A stretch of 9,760 bases of DNA, taken from Gammaproteobacteria bacterium (GTDB lineage Bacteria; Pseudomonadota; Gammaproteobacteria; GRL18). Positions 1-6,733 of the stretch are shown here, piece after piece. The notes under the pieces were generated by a model. The model worked only from the letters and a program-made list of their open reading frames with translations, was not told where the DNA came from and made no database searches. The stretch lies in contig WTAX01000325.1 in assembly GCA_013139395.1 (NCBI GenBank), positions 1-9,760 on the forward strand, read 5' to 3'. The translations under genes and the position numbers were made by a program. The stretch's first letter is position 1. Each line of letters opens with the position of its first letter.

Positions 1-1
1 T

Positions 2-214
2 ATTAATGGCGAAGGTTATCAATTTGTTATGGATCAGATCCTTGCTCTGGATAAATTTAATCCGCAAATTGCCTCACGTATGGTTAAGCTGTTCAGTCGC
101 TGGAGACGTTATGATGATACTCGGCAAAAATTAATGAAAGCTGAATTGCAGCGAGCTGCTAAAGATGATTTATCTCCGGATGTGTTTGAAATTGTTACAA
201 AAAGTTTGAATTAA
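2..214 (+). CDS. pepN: Aminopeptidase N, C-terminal end (partial)
   Basis: This is the last 70 codons of a gene that begins before the window; the frame is open from base 2 and stops at TAA 212-214. The residues resemble the extreme C-terminus of E. coli PepN: a 'NPQIASRMVK' stretch matches the NPQVASRL region, followed by 'RRYDDTRQ' and an 'LSPDVFEIVTKSL' tail matching LSGDLYEKITKAL. PepN is a cytosolic M1-family zinc metallo-aminopeptidase that removes N-terminal residues from peptides in protein turnover. The HExxH catalytic domain lies outside the window, so only the helical C-terminal domain is seen and activity cannot be judged. The ATG at base 29 is an internal Met, not a start. The next gene starts 2 to 14 bases after this stop, so the two are probably co-transcribed and translationally coupled. 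Confidence 0.9.
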   Translation: MNGEGYQFVMDQILALDKFNPQIASRMVKLFSRWRRYDDTRQKLMKAELQRAAKDDLSPDVFEIVTKSLN

Positions 215-228
215 TATTGGCCATTAGA

Positions 229-1326
229 ATGAGATTTTTTATATTTGTTTTTCTATTATCTCTTGTTTCGTCCGGGCTATCGTCTGCCGTCAATGCTGTA
301 CCGCCGGCAACACCGAAAAATATTATTTTATTTATTGGTGACGGCATGGGACTGTCTCAGATCTCAGCAGCAAAAATTGTTAGCGGGCAGCTTAATGTGG
401 AGAGATTCAAACATATTGGTTTGCTGACAACACATTCCTATAGTGATCTGGTTACTGATTCGGCTGCTTCTGCAACTGCGATGGCGACGGGTTATAAAAC
501 ATCTAATAAAATGCTGTCAATTTCAGCAGACGGTAAAGTGCTAAAGACTGTTATTGAATATGCTCAGGAGAATAATAAAGCCACCGGATTGGTGGCGACC
601 AGTTCTATAACACATGCAACCCCTGCGGCATTTGTAGCTCATGTCAATAGTAGAAAAGAACACTCACTTATTGCAGAGCAAATCACTCAAAGTGGTGTTG
701 ATGTGCTTTTGGGTGGTGGCTGGGGTTATTTTGTACCGAGTACCACTGCTGACAGTATACGATGGGATAATAAAAACTTGCTTGCTCAACTGGCTTTAAC
801 GACAACCGTTATTCAAACTGAACAAGAATTAAATTCTTTGGGAGAAGTGAACTCTCTGGTGGGACTTTTCTCAGTACAACACCTGCCTAAAGCGGCTCAA
901 CGTAAGCCGAGTCTTTCCAGATTGACAAAAAAAGCCATTGAAATTTTAGCCAAAAACAGCAATGGCTTTTTACTAATGGTTGAGGGTTCACAAATTGACT
1001 GGGGCGGTCATGAAAATGATCAGGATTATGTGATAAGTGAACTGATGGATCTTGATAAGAGTATTGGTATCGGTCTGGATTTTGCTGAATCAGATCAACA
1101 AACACTGGTCATCGTCACTGCTGATCATGAAACAGGTGGTTTTGCTATTCATGATGGTTCGCTTCAGGATAAACAGGTCACTGCTTCTGAGTTTACTCGA
1201 ACTAAACATACCGCCACAATGGTCCCTGTTTTTGCTTATGGTCCCGGAGCTTCTGATTTTTCAGGAATAGGGGATAATACAAGGATAGGAAAAAATATTA
1301 TACGTTTCTTAAAAGCTAACGAGTGA
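229..1326 (+). CDS. Exported alkaline phosphatase, PhoA family (His/Trp active-site type)
   Basis: This 365-residue alkaline phosphatase would hydrolyse phosphomonoesters in the periplasm or outside the cell. Residues 1-23 form a signal peptide: basic start, hydrophobic core, and probable cleavage after V-N-A. The family's metal and catalytic residues are in order: D38 in 'FIGDGMG', nucleophile S78 in 'TDSAASATA', H129 and T131 in 'ITHATPAAF', E252, D257 and H261 in 'VEGSQIDWGGH', D299 and H300 in 'TADHETGG', and H327 in 'KHTATMVP'. At the positions of E. coli PhoA D153 and K328 it has His and Trp, as in the cold-active Vibrio and TAB5 enzymes, so the third metal site probably differs from PhoA. 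It is shorter than E. coli PhoA (about 470). The start is uncertain. ATG 229 is preferred, but an in-frame TTG at 217, two bases after the pepN stop, would add four residues. Neither has a clear Shine-Dalgarno sequence, which fits translational coupling to pepN. No Pho box was recognised, because any promoter lies upstream of the window. Confidence 0.9.
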   Translation: MRFFIFVFLLSLVSSGLSSAVNAVPPATPKNIILFIGDGMGLSQISAAKIVSGQLNVERFKHIGLLTTHSYSDLVTDSAASATAMATGYKTSNKMLSISADGKVLKTVIEYAQENNKATGLVATSSITHATPAAFVAHVNSRKEHSLIAEQITQSGVDVLLGGGWGYFVPSTTADSIRWDNKNLLAQLALTTTVIQTEQELNSLGEVNSLVGLFSVQHLPKAAQRKPSLSRLTKKAIEILAKNSNGFLLMVEGSQIDWGGHENDQDYVISELMDLDKSIGIGLDFAESDQQTLVIVTADHETGGFAIHDGSLQDKQVTASEFTRTKHTATMVPVFAYGPGASDFSGIGDNTRIGKNIIRFLKANE

Positions 1327-1404
1327 TACTTTAGGGTCGCGGAAATAAAGATTCATCCCATCTAGCTTGCTCTTTTGTCCAGATTTATCGTTGTATCAAA
1401 GGTT

Positions 1405-1462
1405 GCGTAGAACGACTACGCCCCGAAGGAAGTGCCCTTGGGGTATGCGCCCTTTAATACGC
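1405..1462. repeat. Nested inverted-repeat element between convergent genes
   Basis: This G+C-rich patch lies in an otherwise A+T-rich 219-base gap. A perfect 6-bp stem (GCGTAG 1405-1410, CTACGC 1416-1421) has a 5-base loop. It abuts an imperfect hairpin, CCCCGAAGG 1421-1429 against CCCTTGGGG 1435-1443. A distal TACGC at 1458-1462 can pair with GCGTA at 1405-1409. Neither strand carries a T-run just after the stems, so it is not a standard intrinsic terminator, although it sits where two convergent transcripts must end. It resembles REP/MITE-like dispersed elements. Whether it recurs in the genome cannot be seen here. The rest of 1327-1545 shows no gene or clear signal; a 69-codon open frame starting at 1432 runs antisense through the SCP2-like gene and is rejected. 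Confidence 0.5.
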
Positions 1463-1545
1463 CTAAAATCATAACAAAATATCTGCGCTATATGGGACAA
1501 ATCTTTTTTCCCGAGACCCTTAGTTTATCCCCGATTTATTTCAGG

Positions 1546-1938
1546 CTAAACTCGCCCCATTACAACAAAGCTTTTGATAAAAGGTGCTGCCAAACGAGGA
1601 TTTTTTATCATGGTTTTATAATCACCATTGGCAAATTTTAACCTCCGGGTGGTATAGGCTGCTCCGATGCCCATCATTCCCATTTCTTTTTTCATCCAGT
1701 TTTTCCAGGTATCTTCTTTAGCACGAAGATCCCAGTTGTTTTCTTCGCCATGATAAATACCGGCTTTGGTGACGTGACCATTATTAACATGAATGATGCC
1801 TCTGGGTTTATCTTCACTCTCAAAACCATAGGCGATAGTTGAATTGAAGTTGATTTTGGCTAATTCATGAGCGAGTGATGCCTCATTGTTCCACTCGGTC
1901 ATAAATTTTTTCATCCATTCCTCTGAAAAAAGTTCCAT
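1546..1938 (-). CDS. Small SCP2 sterol-binding-domain-like protein
   Basis: This is a 130-residue soluble protein with no signal peptide or membrane segment. It resembles the short stand-alone SCP2-like (sterol carrier protein 2) proteins of Gammaproteobacteria: a long amphipathic first helix ('EEWMKKFMTEWN'), a strand with 'GIIHVNNGHVTKAGIY', a Trp-rich middle ('NNWDLRAKEDTWKNWMKK'), and a C-terminal 'KFANGDYKTMIKNP' followed by a 'FIKSF' helix that fits the K-x-x-G-D pattern of SCP2 folds. Such proteins bind lipids or acyl chains in a hydrophobic tunnel; the ligand here is unknown. The start is well supported: GAGGG (minus strand, 1951-1947) lies eight bases before the ATG at 1938. It is a single gene, convergent with the phosphatase and divergent from radA. 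The family assignment rests on recalled pattern, not alignment, and should be treated as probable. Confidence 0.7.
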   Translation of the reverse strand: MELFSEEWMKKFMTEWNNEASLAHELAKINFNSTIAYGFESEDKPRGIIHVNNGHVTKAGIYHGEENNWDLRAKEDTWKNWMKKEMGMMGIGAAYTTRRLKFANGDYKTMIKNPRLAAPFIKSFVVMGRV

Positions 1939-2204
1939 TTAAATTGCCCTCTACGGTAAGAATTAAGCGTTGTAAATTCTAATGATTACTGATTATGCTT
2001 AATTAATATGTTTATAAAATTTTATTTTTAGTCGATTTTGTCTTTATTGTTTGACTTCATATTAGTTTAATTTTTCTGGCAATTAAATAGAGTTTACTAA
2101 TGTTCTTATTAATTTTAGGGAAACCCCTTATATGTCTTTTTAAATTTAATAGAAAATACGTTAAACTATCAGCTGATTTATTTATGTGAGGCAACAAAAA
2201 TCTA
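1939..2204. other. A+T-rich divergent intergenic region
   Basis: This stretch must carry promoters for the SCP2-like gene (leftward) and radA (rightward). It is very A+T-rich, with no tRNA, repeat array or convincing ORF. A 68-codon open frame antisense to the radA start (2057-2263) has low-complexity composition and is judged a shadow. A minus-strand TAGAAT sits about 30 bases upstream of the SCP2-like ATG, but no good -35 accompanies it. Confidence 0.6.
2139..2167 (+). promoter_or_regulatory. Candidate sigma-70 promoter for radA
   Basis: TTTAAA (2139-2144), a 17-base spacer and TAAACT (2162-2167) each match the sigma-70 hexamers at four of six positions. This places the transcript start near 2174 and gives a leader of about 30 bases before radA. 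A perfect 10-bp palindrome, ATCAGCTGAT (2168-2177), covers the predicted start point and could be an operator or chance. In A+T-rich DNA such hexamers are common, so the call is weak. Confidence 0.35.
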
Positions 2205-3593
2205 ATGGTGAAAACAACAAAAGCCGTTTTTCTATGTAATGATTGTGGTAATACGTTTTCCAAGTGGCAAGGGCAATGTGAAAGTTGTGGAGCATGGAAT
2301 ACTTTAACTGAGTTTAAAGAGCCTAAGGGACTAAAAACCCCCAGGGGACCCGTGAGTCTTAAGGGCTATGCCGGGGCAAAAGAATCTGTACAAAAACTAA
2401 GTGAAGTCACCTTAGACGAGTTGCCGAGATTGAGTACCCGAAATAGTGAGTTTGATCGTGTGCTGGGCGGCGGCATAGTGCCGGGCAGCGTTATCTTGCT
2501 TGCAGGTACACCCGGTGCGGGAAAATCAACACTGACCTTGCAGACCCTATGTGAGTTGAGTCATGATATTAAGGCTATTTATTTTAGCGGAGAAGAATCG
2601 CTGTCACAAATAGCCATGCGTTCGGTACGCCTTAAACTGCCCACAGAACATTTGGATATTGCGGCAGAAACTGATGTTCTGGCTGTTTTGACTATGATTA
2701 GTGAGCTTAAGGTAAAATTAGTTGTTATTGATTCATTACAATCGATGTATCATCCTGATGCTCAGGGTACTCCGGGTGGTGTCACACAATTAAGAGAATG
2801 TGCCCATGCCTTAACTCAATATGCCAAACAAAATGGCGTGGCTATGATTGTGATCTGTCACACTACCAAAGATGGTGGCGTAGCTGGACCCAGAGTTGTT
2901 GAACATATTGCTGATGTGATGATGCATTTATTGGTTATGGAAGGCTCCCGTTTTCGTGAATTACGCTCCCAGAAAAACCGTTTTGGTTCGATTAATGAAC
3001 TCGGTATTCTTGCCATGATGCCTGATAATGGTTATTTAAAAGCGGTCACCGATCCGTCTGCTATTTTTTTAAATCGCAGTCGTCAGCCTCACCCCGGTTC
3101 TATGGTCGCCGCATTATGGGAAGGTTCCCGTTCTATGCTGGTTGAGCTGCAGTCACTTGTTGTTGAAGGCAGTCAGGGTAATCCGCGAAGATTGGCTGTT
3201 GGTCTGGATCAAAACAGGCTTAATATGCTGGTTGCCATTCTTATGCGTCATGGTAATATCGCCATCTTTGACCAGGAACTTTATGTGAATCTGGTTGGCG
3301 GGTTAAAAATATCTGATCCCAGTACGGATTTACCGCTGGTATTATCGATGGTTTCATCCTTTAAAGATCGTGTGATCCCGCAAGATTGGCTGGCATTTGG
3401 AGAAGTGGGTTTATCCGGTGAAATTCGTGCTGTACCCAGTGGTTTAGAGCGCATTCGTCAGGCCGCACAACAAGGATTTCGGCATTGTATTTGCCCCAAA
3501 GCGAACACACCAAAAATATTACCTGAAGGAATTAAAGTGTATAGCATTGAGACCTTAGTTGAAGCTTTAGATGTCCTGGATTCTATCGAATAA
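2205..3593 (+). CDS. radA: DNA repair protein RadA (branch-migration ATPase)
   Basis: This full-length RadA (462 residues; E. coli 460) drives branch migration of recombination intermediates with RecA and helps process stalled forks in the cytoplasm. Domains in order: an N-terminal four-cysteine zinc finger (C11, C14, C25, C28, 'CNDCG...CESCG'), then a RecA-like ATPase with Walker A 'GTPGAGKST' at 101-109, 'SGEES' at 128-132 and Walker B 'KLVVIDS' at 171-177. The RadA signature 'KNRFG' is at 257-261, followed by a Lon-protease-like C-terminal domain (about 285-462, 'FGEVGLSGEIRAVPSG' at 398-413), which in RadA is structural rather than proteolytic. All key residues are intact. The start is ATG 2205, with a TGAGG at 2187-2191 spaced 13 bases away, rather long. 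The GTG at 2208 is a less likely start. The stop lies 25 bases from the convergent pilR stop, leaving no room for separate terminators. Confidence 0.97.
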   Translation: MVKTTKAVFLCNDCGNTFSKWQGQCESCGAWNTLTEFKEPKGLKTPRGPVSLKGYAGAKESVQKLSEVTLDELPRLSTRNSEFDRVLGGGIVPGSVILLAGTPGAGKSTLTLQTLCELSHDIKAIYFSGEESLSQIAMRSVRLKLPTEHLDIAAETDVLAVLTMISELKVKLVVIDSLQSMYHPDAQGTPGGVTQLRECAHALTQYAKQNGVAMIVICHTTKDGGVAGPRVVEHIADVMMHLLVMEGSRFRELRSQKNRFGSINELGILAMMPDNGYLKAVTDPSAIFLNRSRQPHPGSMVAALWEGSRSMLVELQSLVVEGSQGNPRRLAVGLDQNRLNMLVAILMRHGNIAIFDQELYVNLVGGLKISDPSTDLPLVLSMVSSFKDRVIPQDWLAFGEVGLSGEIRAVPSGLERIRQAAQQGFRHCICPKANTPKILPEGIKVYSIETLVEALDVLDSIE

Positions 3594-3618
3594 CATTTTA
3601 TCAGGTAACAATAGCTCC

Positions 3619-5007
3619 TTAATCTAATCCTAATTTTTTTAAACTATAACGAAATTGCCGGTAGGTAACACCCAGTAATTCTGCTGCTGCTTTTCGATTC
3701 CAATGAGTGTCTTCTAAGGCTTGTTTTATTTGCTGCTCATCTTTTAATGGTGATAGTGCCGGCTTTAACAGGGGGGTAGGTGCTTCACTTGTTTGAGGTG
3801 TTTTTTCGATAGCTTCCTGAAGTGATAAATCATGTGCCTGAATAATTGATTCATCACACAATGTGACTGCCCGTTCCAGTATGTTTTCTAATTCACGTAC
3901 ATTGCCTGGAAATGAATAGCTCTTTAGTATGTCAGCAGCTTCTGTTGATAATTGGTAGTCATCATCAAAGGATAATTTTTCTAAAAAGAATTCACAGAGA
4001 AGATTAATATCATCAGCACGTTTTCTTAGAGGAGGCATCAGTAATTCAATGACATTAATACGATAGTATAAATCTTCTCGAAACTCCCCGTCGGCAACCA
4101 GTTGTTTTAGATTCTTATGTGTGGCACTGATAATTCGGACATCAATTTTTTCTTCTTTTTGTGAACCAACAGAACGAATGGCTTTTTCCTGTATGGCCCG
4201 AAGCAGCTTAACTTGCATAGACAAAGGTAAGTCAGCCACTTCATCTAAGAATAATGTTCCCCCTGATGCTGCCTGAAACAGTCCCTGCTTATCTTTATTA
4301 GCGCCCGTAAAACTACCCTTTGTATGACCAAAAAATTCACTTTCCATCAGCTCAGATGGTATGGCTCCACAGTTAACGGGGATGAAGGGCTTATCTGAAC
4401 GTGAGCTCATTTGATGGATTTGTCTGGCAGCTAATTCTTTACCTGTTCCAGATTCACCACTGATATAGACCGGGGCCTGGCTTTTGGCCAGTTTGAAAAT
4501 CATTCTATTGGTGTCCTGCATTGCAGGGGAATTACCCAGCAGTAATTTCTTTTCAGTTGTTGTGCTGTCAACGGTTTTTTGTGCATCAAATTGATCAGTA
4601 GCGGTGTTTTGCAAAGGTGCATTTTGCGGCAGATTTTTATCGGCCAGCTTTATTGCTGAATTGACCAGATTTCTCAATTCTGCGAGTTCTAACGGTTTGG
4701 AAACAAAATCAAAGGCTCCGGCTTTTAATGCCTCAATAGCAGTATCCATATTTCCATGAGCACTGATCATTGCAACAGGAATGTGTTTTGACTGAGTTTG
4801 TATCTTTTTGACCAGCTCAATGCCGTTACCATCAGGCAAACGCATATCCGTTAAACAGATGGAAATATTGTGAACATTCAGTAGTTGATAAGCCGTTTTT
4901 AGATCTCCGGCAGATAACGTATCAATATCCATACGATTAAGTGTCAGCTCCAGCAGCTCACAAATATCAGGTTCATCGTCAACGATAAGGGCAAGATGTT
5001 TGGTCAT
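3619..5007 (-). CDS. pilR: Type IV pilus response regulator PilR (sigma-54 activator)
   Basis: This 462-residue NtrC-family regulator closely follows Pseudomonas PilR. It has a receiver domain at residues 1-120 (acidic pocket D10/D11, phospho-acceptor D54 in 'LTDMRLPDG', K104 in 'SKP'), a variable polar linker at 121-155, an AAA+ sigma-54 interaction domain at about 158-390, and a Fis-type helix-turn-helix at 437-460. The AAA+ domain has Walker A 'GESGTGKE' at 184-191, sigma-54 contact loop 'GSFTGA' at 231-236, Walker B 'GGTLFLDEV' at 249-257 and 'FPGNVREL' at 366-373. GSFTGA in place of the canonical GAFTGA is also found in Pseudomonas PilR. Phosphorylated by PilS, it would activate the sigma-54 promoter of the pilin gene pilA, which is not in this window. 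The ATG at 5007 fits the family N-terminus, one base after the pilS stop. A TTG at 5034 would add nine residues inside pilS and is less likely. Confidence 0.96.
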   Translation of the reverse strand: MTKHLALIVDDEPDICELLELTLNRMDIDTLSAGDLKTAYQLLNVHNISICLTDMRLPDGNGIELVKKIQTQSKHIPVAMISAHGNMDTAIEALKAGAFDFVSKPLELAELRNLVNSAIKLADKNLPQNAPLQNTATDQFDAQKTVDSTTTEKKLLLGNSPAMQDTNRMIFKLAKSQAPVYISGESGTGKELAARQIHQMSSRSDKPFIPVNCGAIPSELMESEFFGHTKGSFTGANKDKQGLFQAASGGTLFLDEVADLPLSMQVKLLRAIQEKAIRSVGSQKEEKIDVRIISATHKNLKQLVADGEFREDLYYRINVIELLMPPLRKRADDINLLCEFFLEKLSFDDDYQLSTEAADILKSYSFPGNVRELENILERAVTLCDESIIQAHDLSLQEAIEKTPQTSEAPTPLLKPALSPLKDEQQIKQALEDTHWNRKAAAELLGVTYRQFRYSLKKLGLD

Positions 5008-5008
5008 A

Positions 5009-6661
5009 TTAATTTTTTCTTCTCGGATCAGCAAAACTCAGTTGAAAACAGGCACCTTCTTTAATATCAATGTATTCTAACTTGGCAGAATTGCACACGG
5101 CAAGTTCTCGTGCAATATACAAACCCAATCCGGTTCCTGTCGCTTCTGTGGTAAAAAAAGGTTCAAAAAGTTGTGCGACATCTTCTTTGGGAATAGATTG
5201 GCCATAATTCATTACTTGAAGATAGGGGGTTTTGTTCATGGCATCAATACCTGCGGTTATTACTACCGGGCGAAAATGGTGATTATGTTCAATGGTGTGC
5301 CTTAATGCATTTTGAATTAAATTATTAAAAATCTGCTGTAAATGCTGTTGATCAAATAGCACCTCTAATTCTTCAGATGCAAATTTCAGATAAAATCGTT
5401 CTTTTGGTAATTGTATGTATTCATCAAGGTATTCCTGAGCCCAATGAAACAGGTTAATGGTTTCTTGCTCTGCTTTCTGGCGTCGGCTTAAACTAAGTAC
5501 AGTGCTGATAATTTCATTGACTCTAACGGATTGTTTTTCAATGATCTCAGTTAAACGGTGATCGGTTTTTTCAAGAGAAGGGGATTCACTGAGCAATTCA
5601 CCGGCATGACGAATGGCAGCTAATGGATTGCGTAGTTCATGGGCAATACTGGCAGTCAGGCGACCCAGAGAGGCTAGTTTTAATTGTTGAGCTTCCTGTG
5701 TGAGTTCAGCATTATCTTCGATAAAAACAACAGTGCCGCTATCAGGTTTATTACCCAGCGCTGCAAATTTAACGGTTAATTCAGTGGCGTCTTTTTCCAG
5801 TGTGATGTTTTTTACATGAAAATCAGGTTCTGTTTTCCAGGTATGAAAGAGATCGCCAAGCTCTAAAGAATACTCATAAAGATTGGCTTGCTGTTCTGAT
5901 TCTTTGTCCGTGAGTTTTAGTATGTTGATTGCTGTATCATTAACCAGTTTAACATTACCTAAATAATCAACGACGATAACAGCAGTTTGCATTCGCTGCA
6001 TAATAAACTGAGTTAATTGTTCCATATTAGCCAGATCAACTTCTCTCTGGCTGGCAATTTCAACACTTTCTTCTGTTTTATTGACCAGATAATTAGTTAA
6101 TAAGGCGGTAATAAAAAGTACACCGCCTAATAATCCCGTTTGAGCATAAGAAGGAGATATATCGAGTGTGAGTTTTAAATAACTCTGGCTGGCAAATAAT
6201 ACCAGAGTGATAAGTGCAGCATATAAAACTGAGACACGTCCAAAAGATAAAATGCTGCTGGCAGCAATGGGAATGAGCAATAGTAAACCAACACCACTTT
6301 TTACACCACCACTGGCATGCATGATGAGAATGATGGCACAAAAATCAAAAAGGATATGAGCGTGTGTCTGCAGCCAGAGTGCCGGCCAGCGCCAGCGAAT
6401 GGTTATACCAATAAGAAGACTGCCGGTCAGGTAAGCAAAACTGGCGATCTGAAATAATTCCGGGTGGGTAACACCGAAGGGGCTTATTTGAATATTAGAA
6501 AAAATCAGACTAACAAAAATACCTGAAATCAATACGCGGTATAAATTTAATAAATGTAATGGCCGCCATGATTTCTGTTCTTGAGAAAAATCAGGCTTGA
6601 ATTCGGGTAAAAAAAAGGAATGTCCTGTATTTATTTGCCCGGATAACTCAGATTTTGACAT
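5009..6661 (-). CDS. pilS: Type IV pilus sensor histidine kinase PilS
   Basis: This 550-residue membrane sensor kinase (Pseudomonas PilS about 530) is the partner of PilR. Six hydrophobic segments are visible near residues 40-56, 69-88, 103-117, 123-139, 145-162 and 176-193. A short linker follows, then a PAS-like domain at about 216-318 ('TAVIVVDYLGNVKLVN'). The dimerisation/phosphoacceptor domain has H341 in 'SIAHELRNPLAAI', and the HATPase domain covers about 434-545. The N box ('NNLIQNALRH', 446-455), F box ('LFEPFFTT', 498-505) and G2 box ('GTGLGL', 509-514) are intact. The G1 box is unusual: where DxGxG is expected there is N485-Y-G-Q-S. The pairing with PilR and the alignable membrane domain make PilS much likelier than NtrB or another kinase. 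It lies downstream of a small membrane-protein gene (55-base gap) and one base before pilR, so it is probably an operon. ATG 6661 has no strong Shine-Dalgarno sequence. Confidence 0.95.
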   Translation of the reverse strand: MSKSELSGQINTGHSFFLPEFKPDFSQEQKSWRPLHLLNLYRVLISGIFVSLIFSNIQISPFGVTHPELFQIASFAYLTGSLLIGITIRWRWPALWLQTHAHILFDFCAIILIMHASGGVKSGVGLLLLIPIAASSILSFGRVSVLYAALITLVLFASQSYLKLTLDISPSYAQTGLLGGVLFITALLTNYLVNKTEESVEIASQREVDLANMEQLTQFIMQRMQTAVIVVDYLGNVKLVNDTAINILKLTDKESEQQANLYEYSLELGDLFHTWKTEPDFHVKNITLEKDATELTVKFAALGNKPDSGTVVFIEDNAELTQEAQQLKLASLGRLTASIAHELRNPLAAIRHAGELLSESPSLEKTDHRLTEIIEKQSVRVNEIISTVLSLSRRQKAEQETINLFHWAQEYLDEYIQLPKERFYLKFASEELEVLFDQQHLQQIFNNLIQNALRHTIEHNHHFRPVVITAGIDAMNKTPYLQVMNYGQSIPKEDVAQLFEPFFTTEATGTGLGLYIARELAVCNSAKLEYIDIKEGACFQLSFADPRRKN

Positions 6662-6685
6662 GATTAATATTTACCAAAACTCACT

Positions 6686-6733
6686 TCTTTATGTTCAAGT
6701 TTATTTATATTCAAGCTTATTTATGCTCAAGAT
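6686..6733. repeat. Three tandem copies of a 16-bp unit at a gene end
   Basis: Copies lie at 6686-6701, 6702-6717 and 6718-6733. On the minus strand they read ATCTTGAGCATAAATA, AGCTTGAATATAAATA and AACTTGAACATAAAGA, with about three to five differences between copies. The first copy on the minus strand (6733-6718) encodes the last residues, LEHK, of the PP0621-like protein. Its stop codon spans the junction with the second copy, and the third copy ends 24 bases before the pilS start. Confidence 0.85.

Noticed and set aside
1432..1641. 69-codon open frame on the plus strand
   Set aside because: It runs antisense through the 3' half of the SCP2-like gene, begins inside the inverted repeat, has no ribosome site and has unremarkable composition.
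2052..2057. TTGACT as a -35 for radA
   Set aside because: No acceptable -10 lies 16 to 18 bases downstream; the pair at 2139-2167 is better.
2077..2092. Possible sigma-54 promoter (CTGGCAATTA), attractive because PilR is nearby
   Set aside because: It lacks the TGC element at the required spacing, and it does not sit before a pilin or other expected PilR target.
6093..6341. 82-residue Cys/His-rich frame on the minus strand
   Set aside because: The apparent Cys/His richness is an out-of-frame reading of the hydrophobic membrane segments of pilS. There is no ribosome site.
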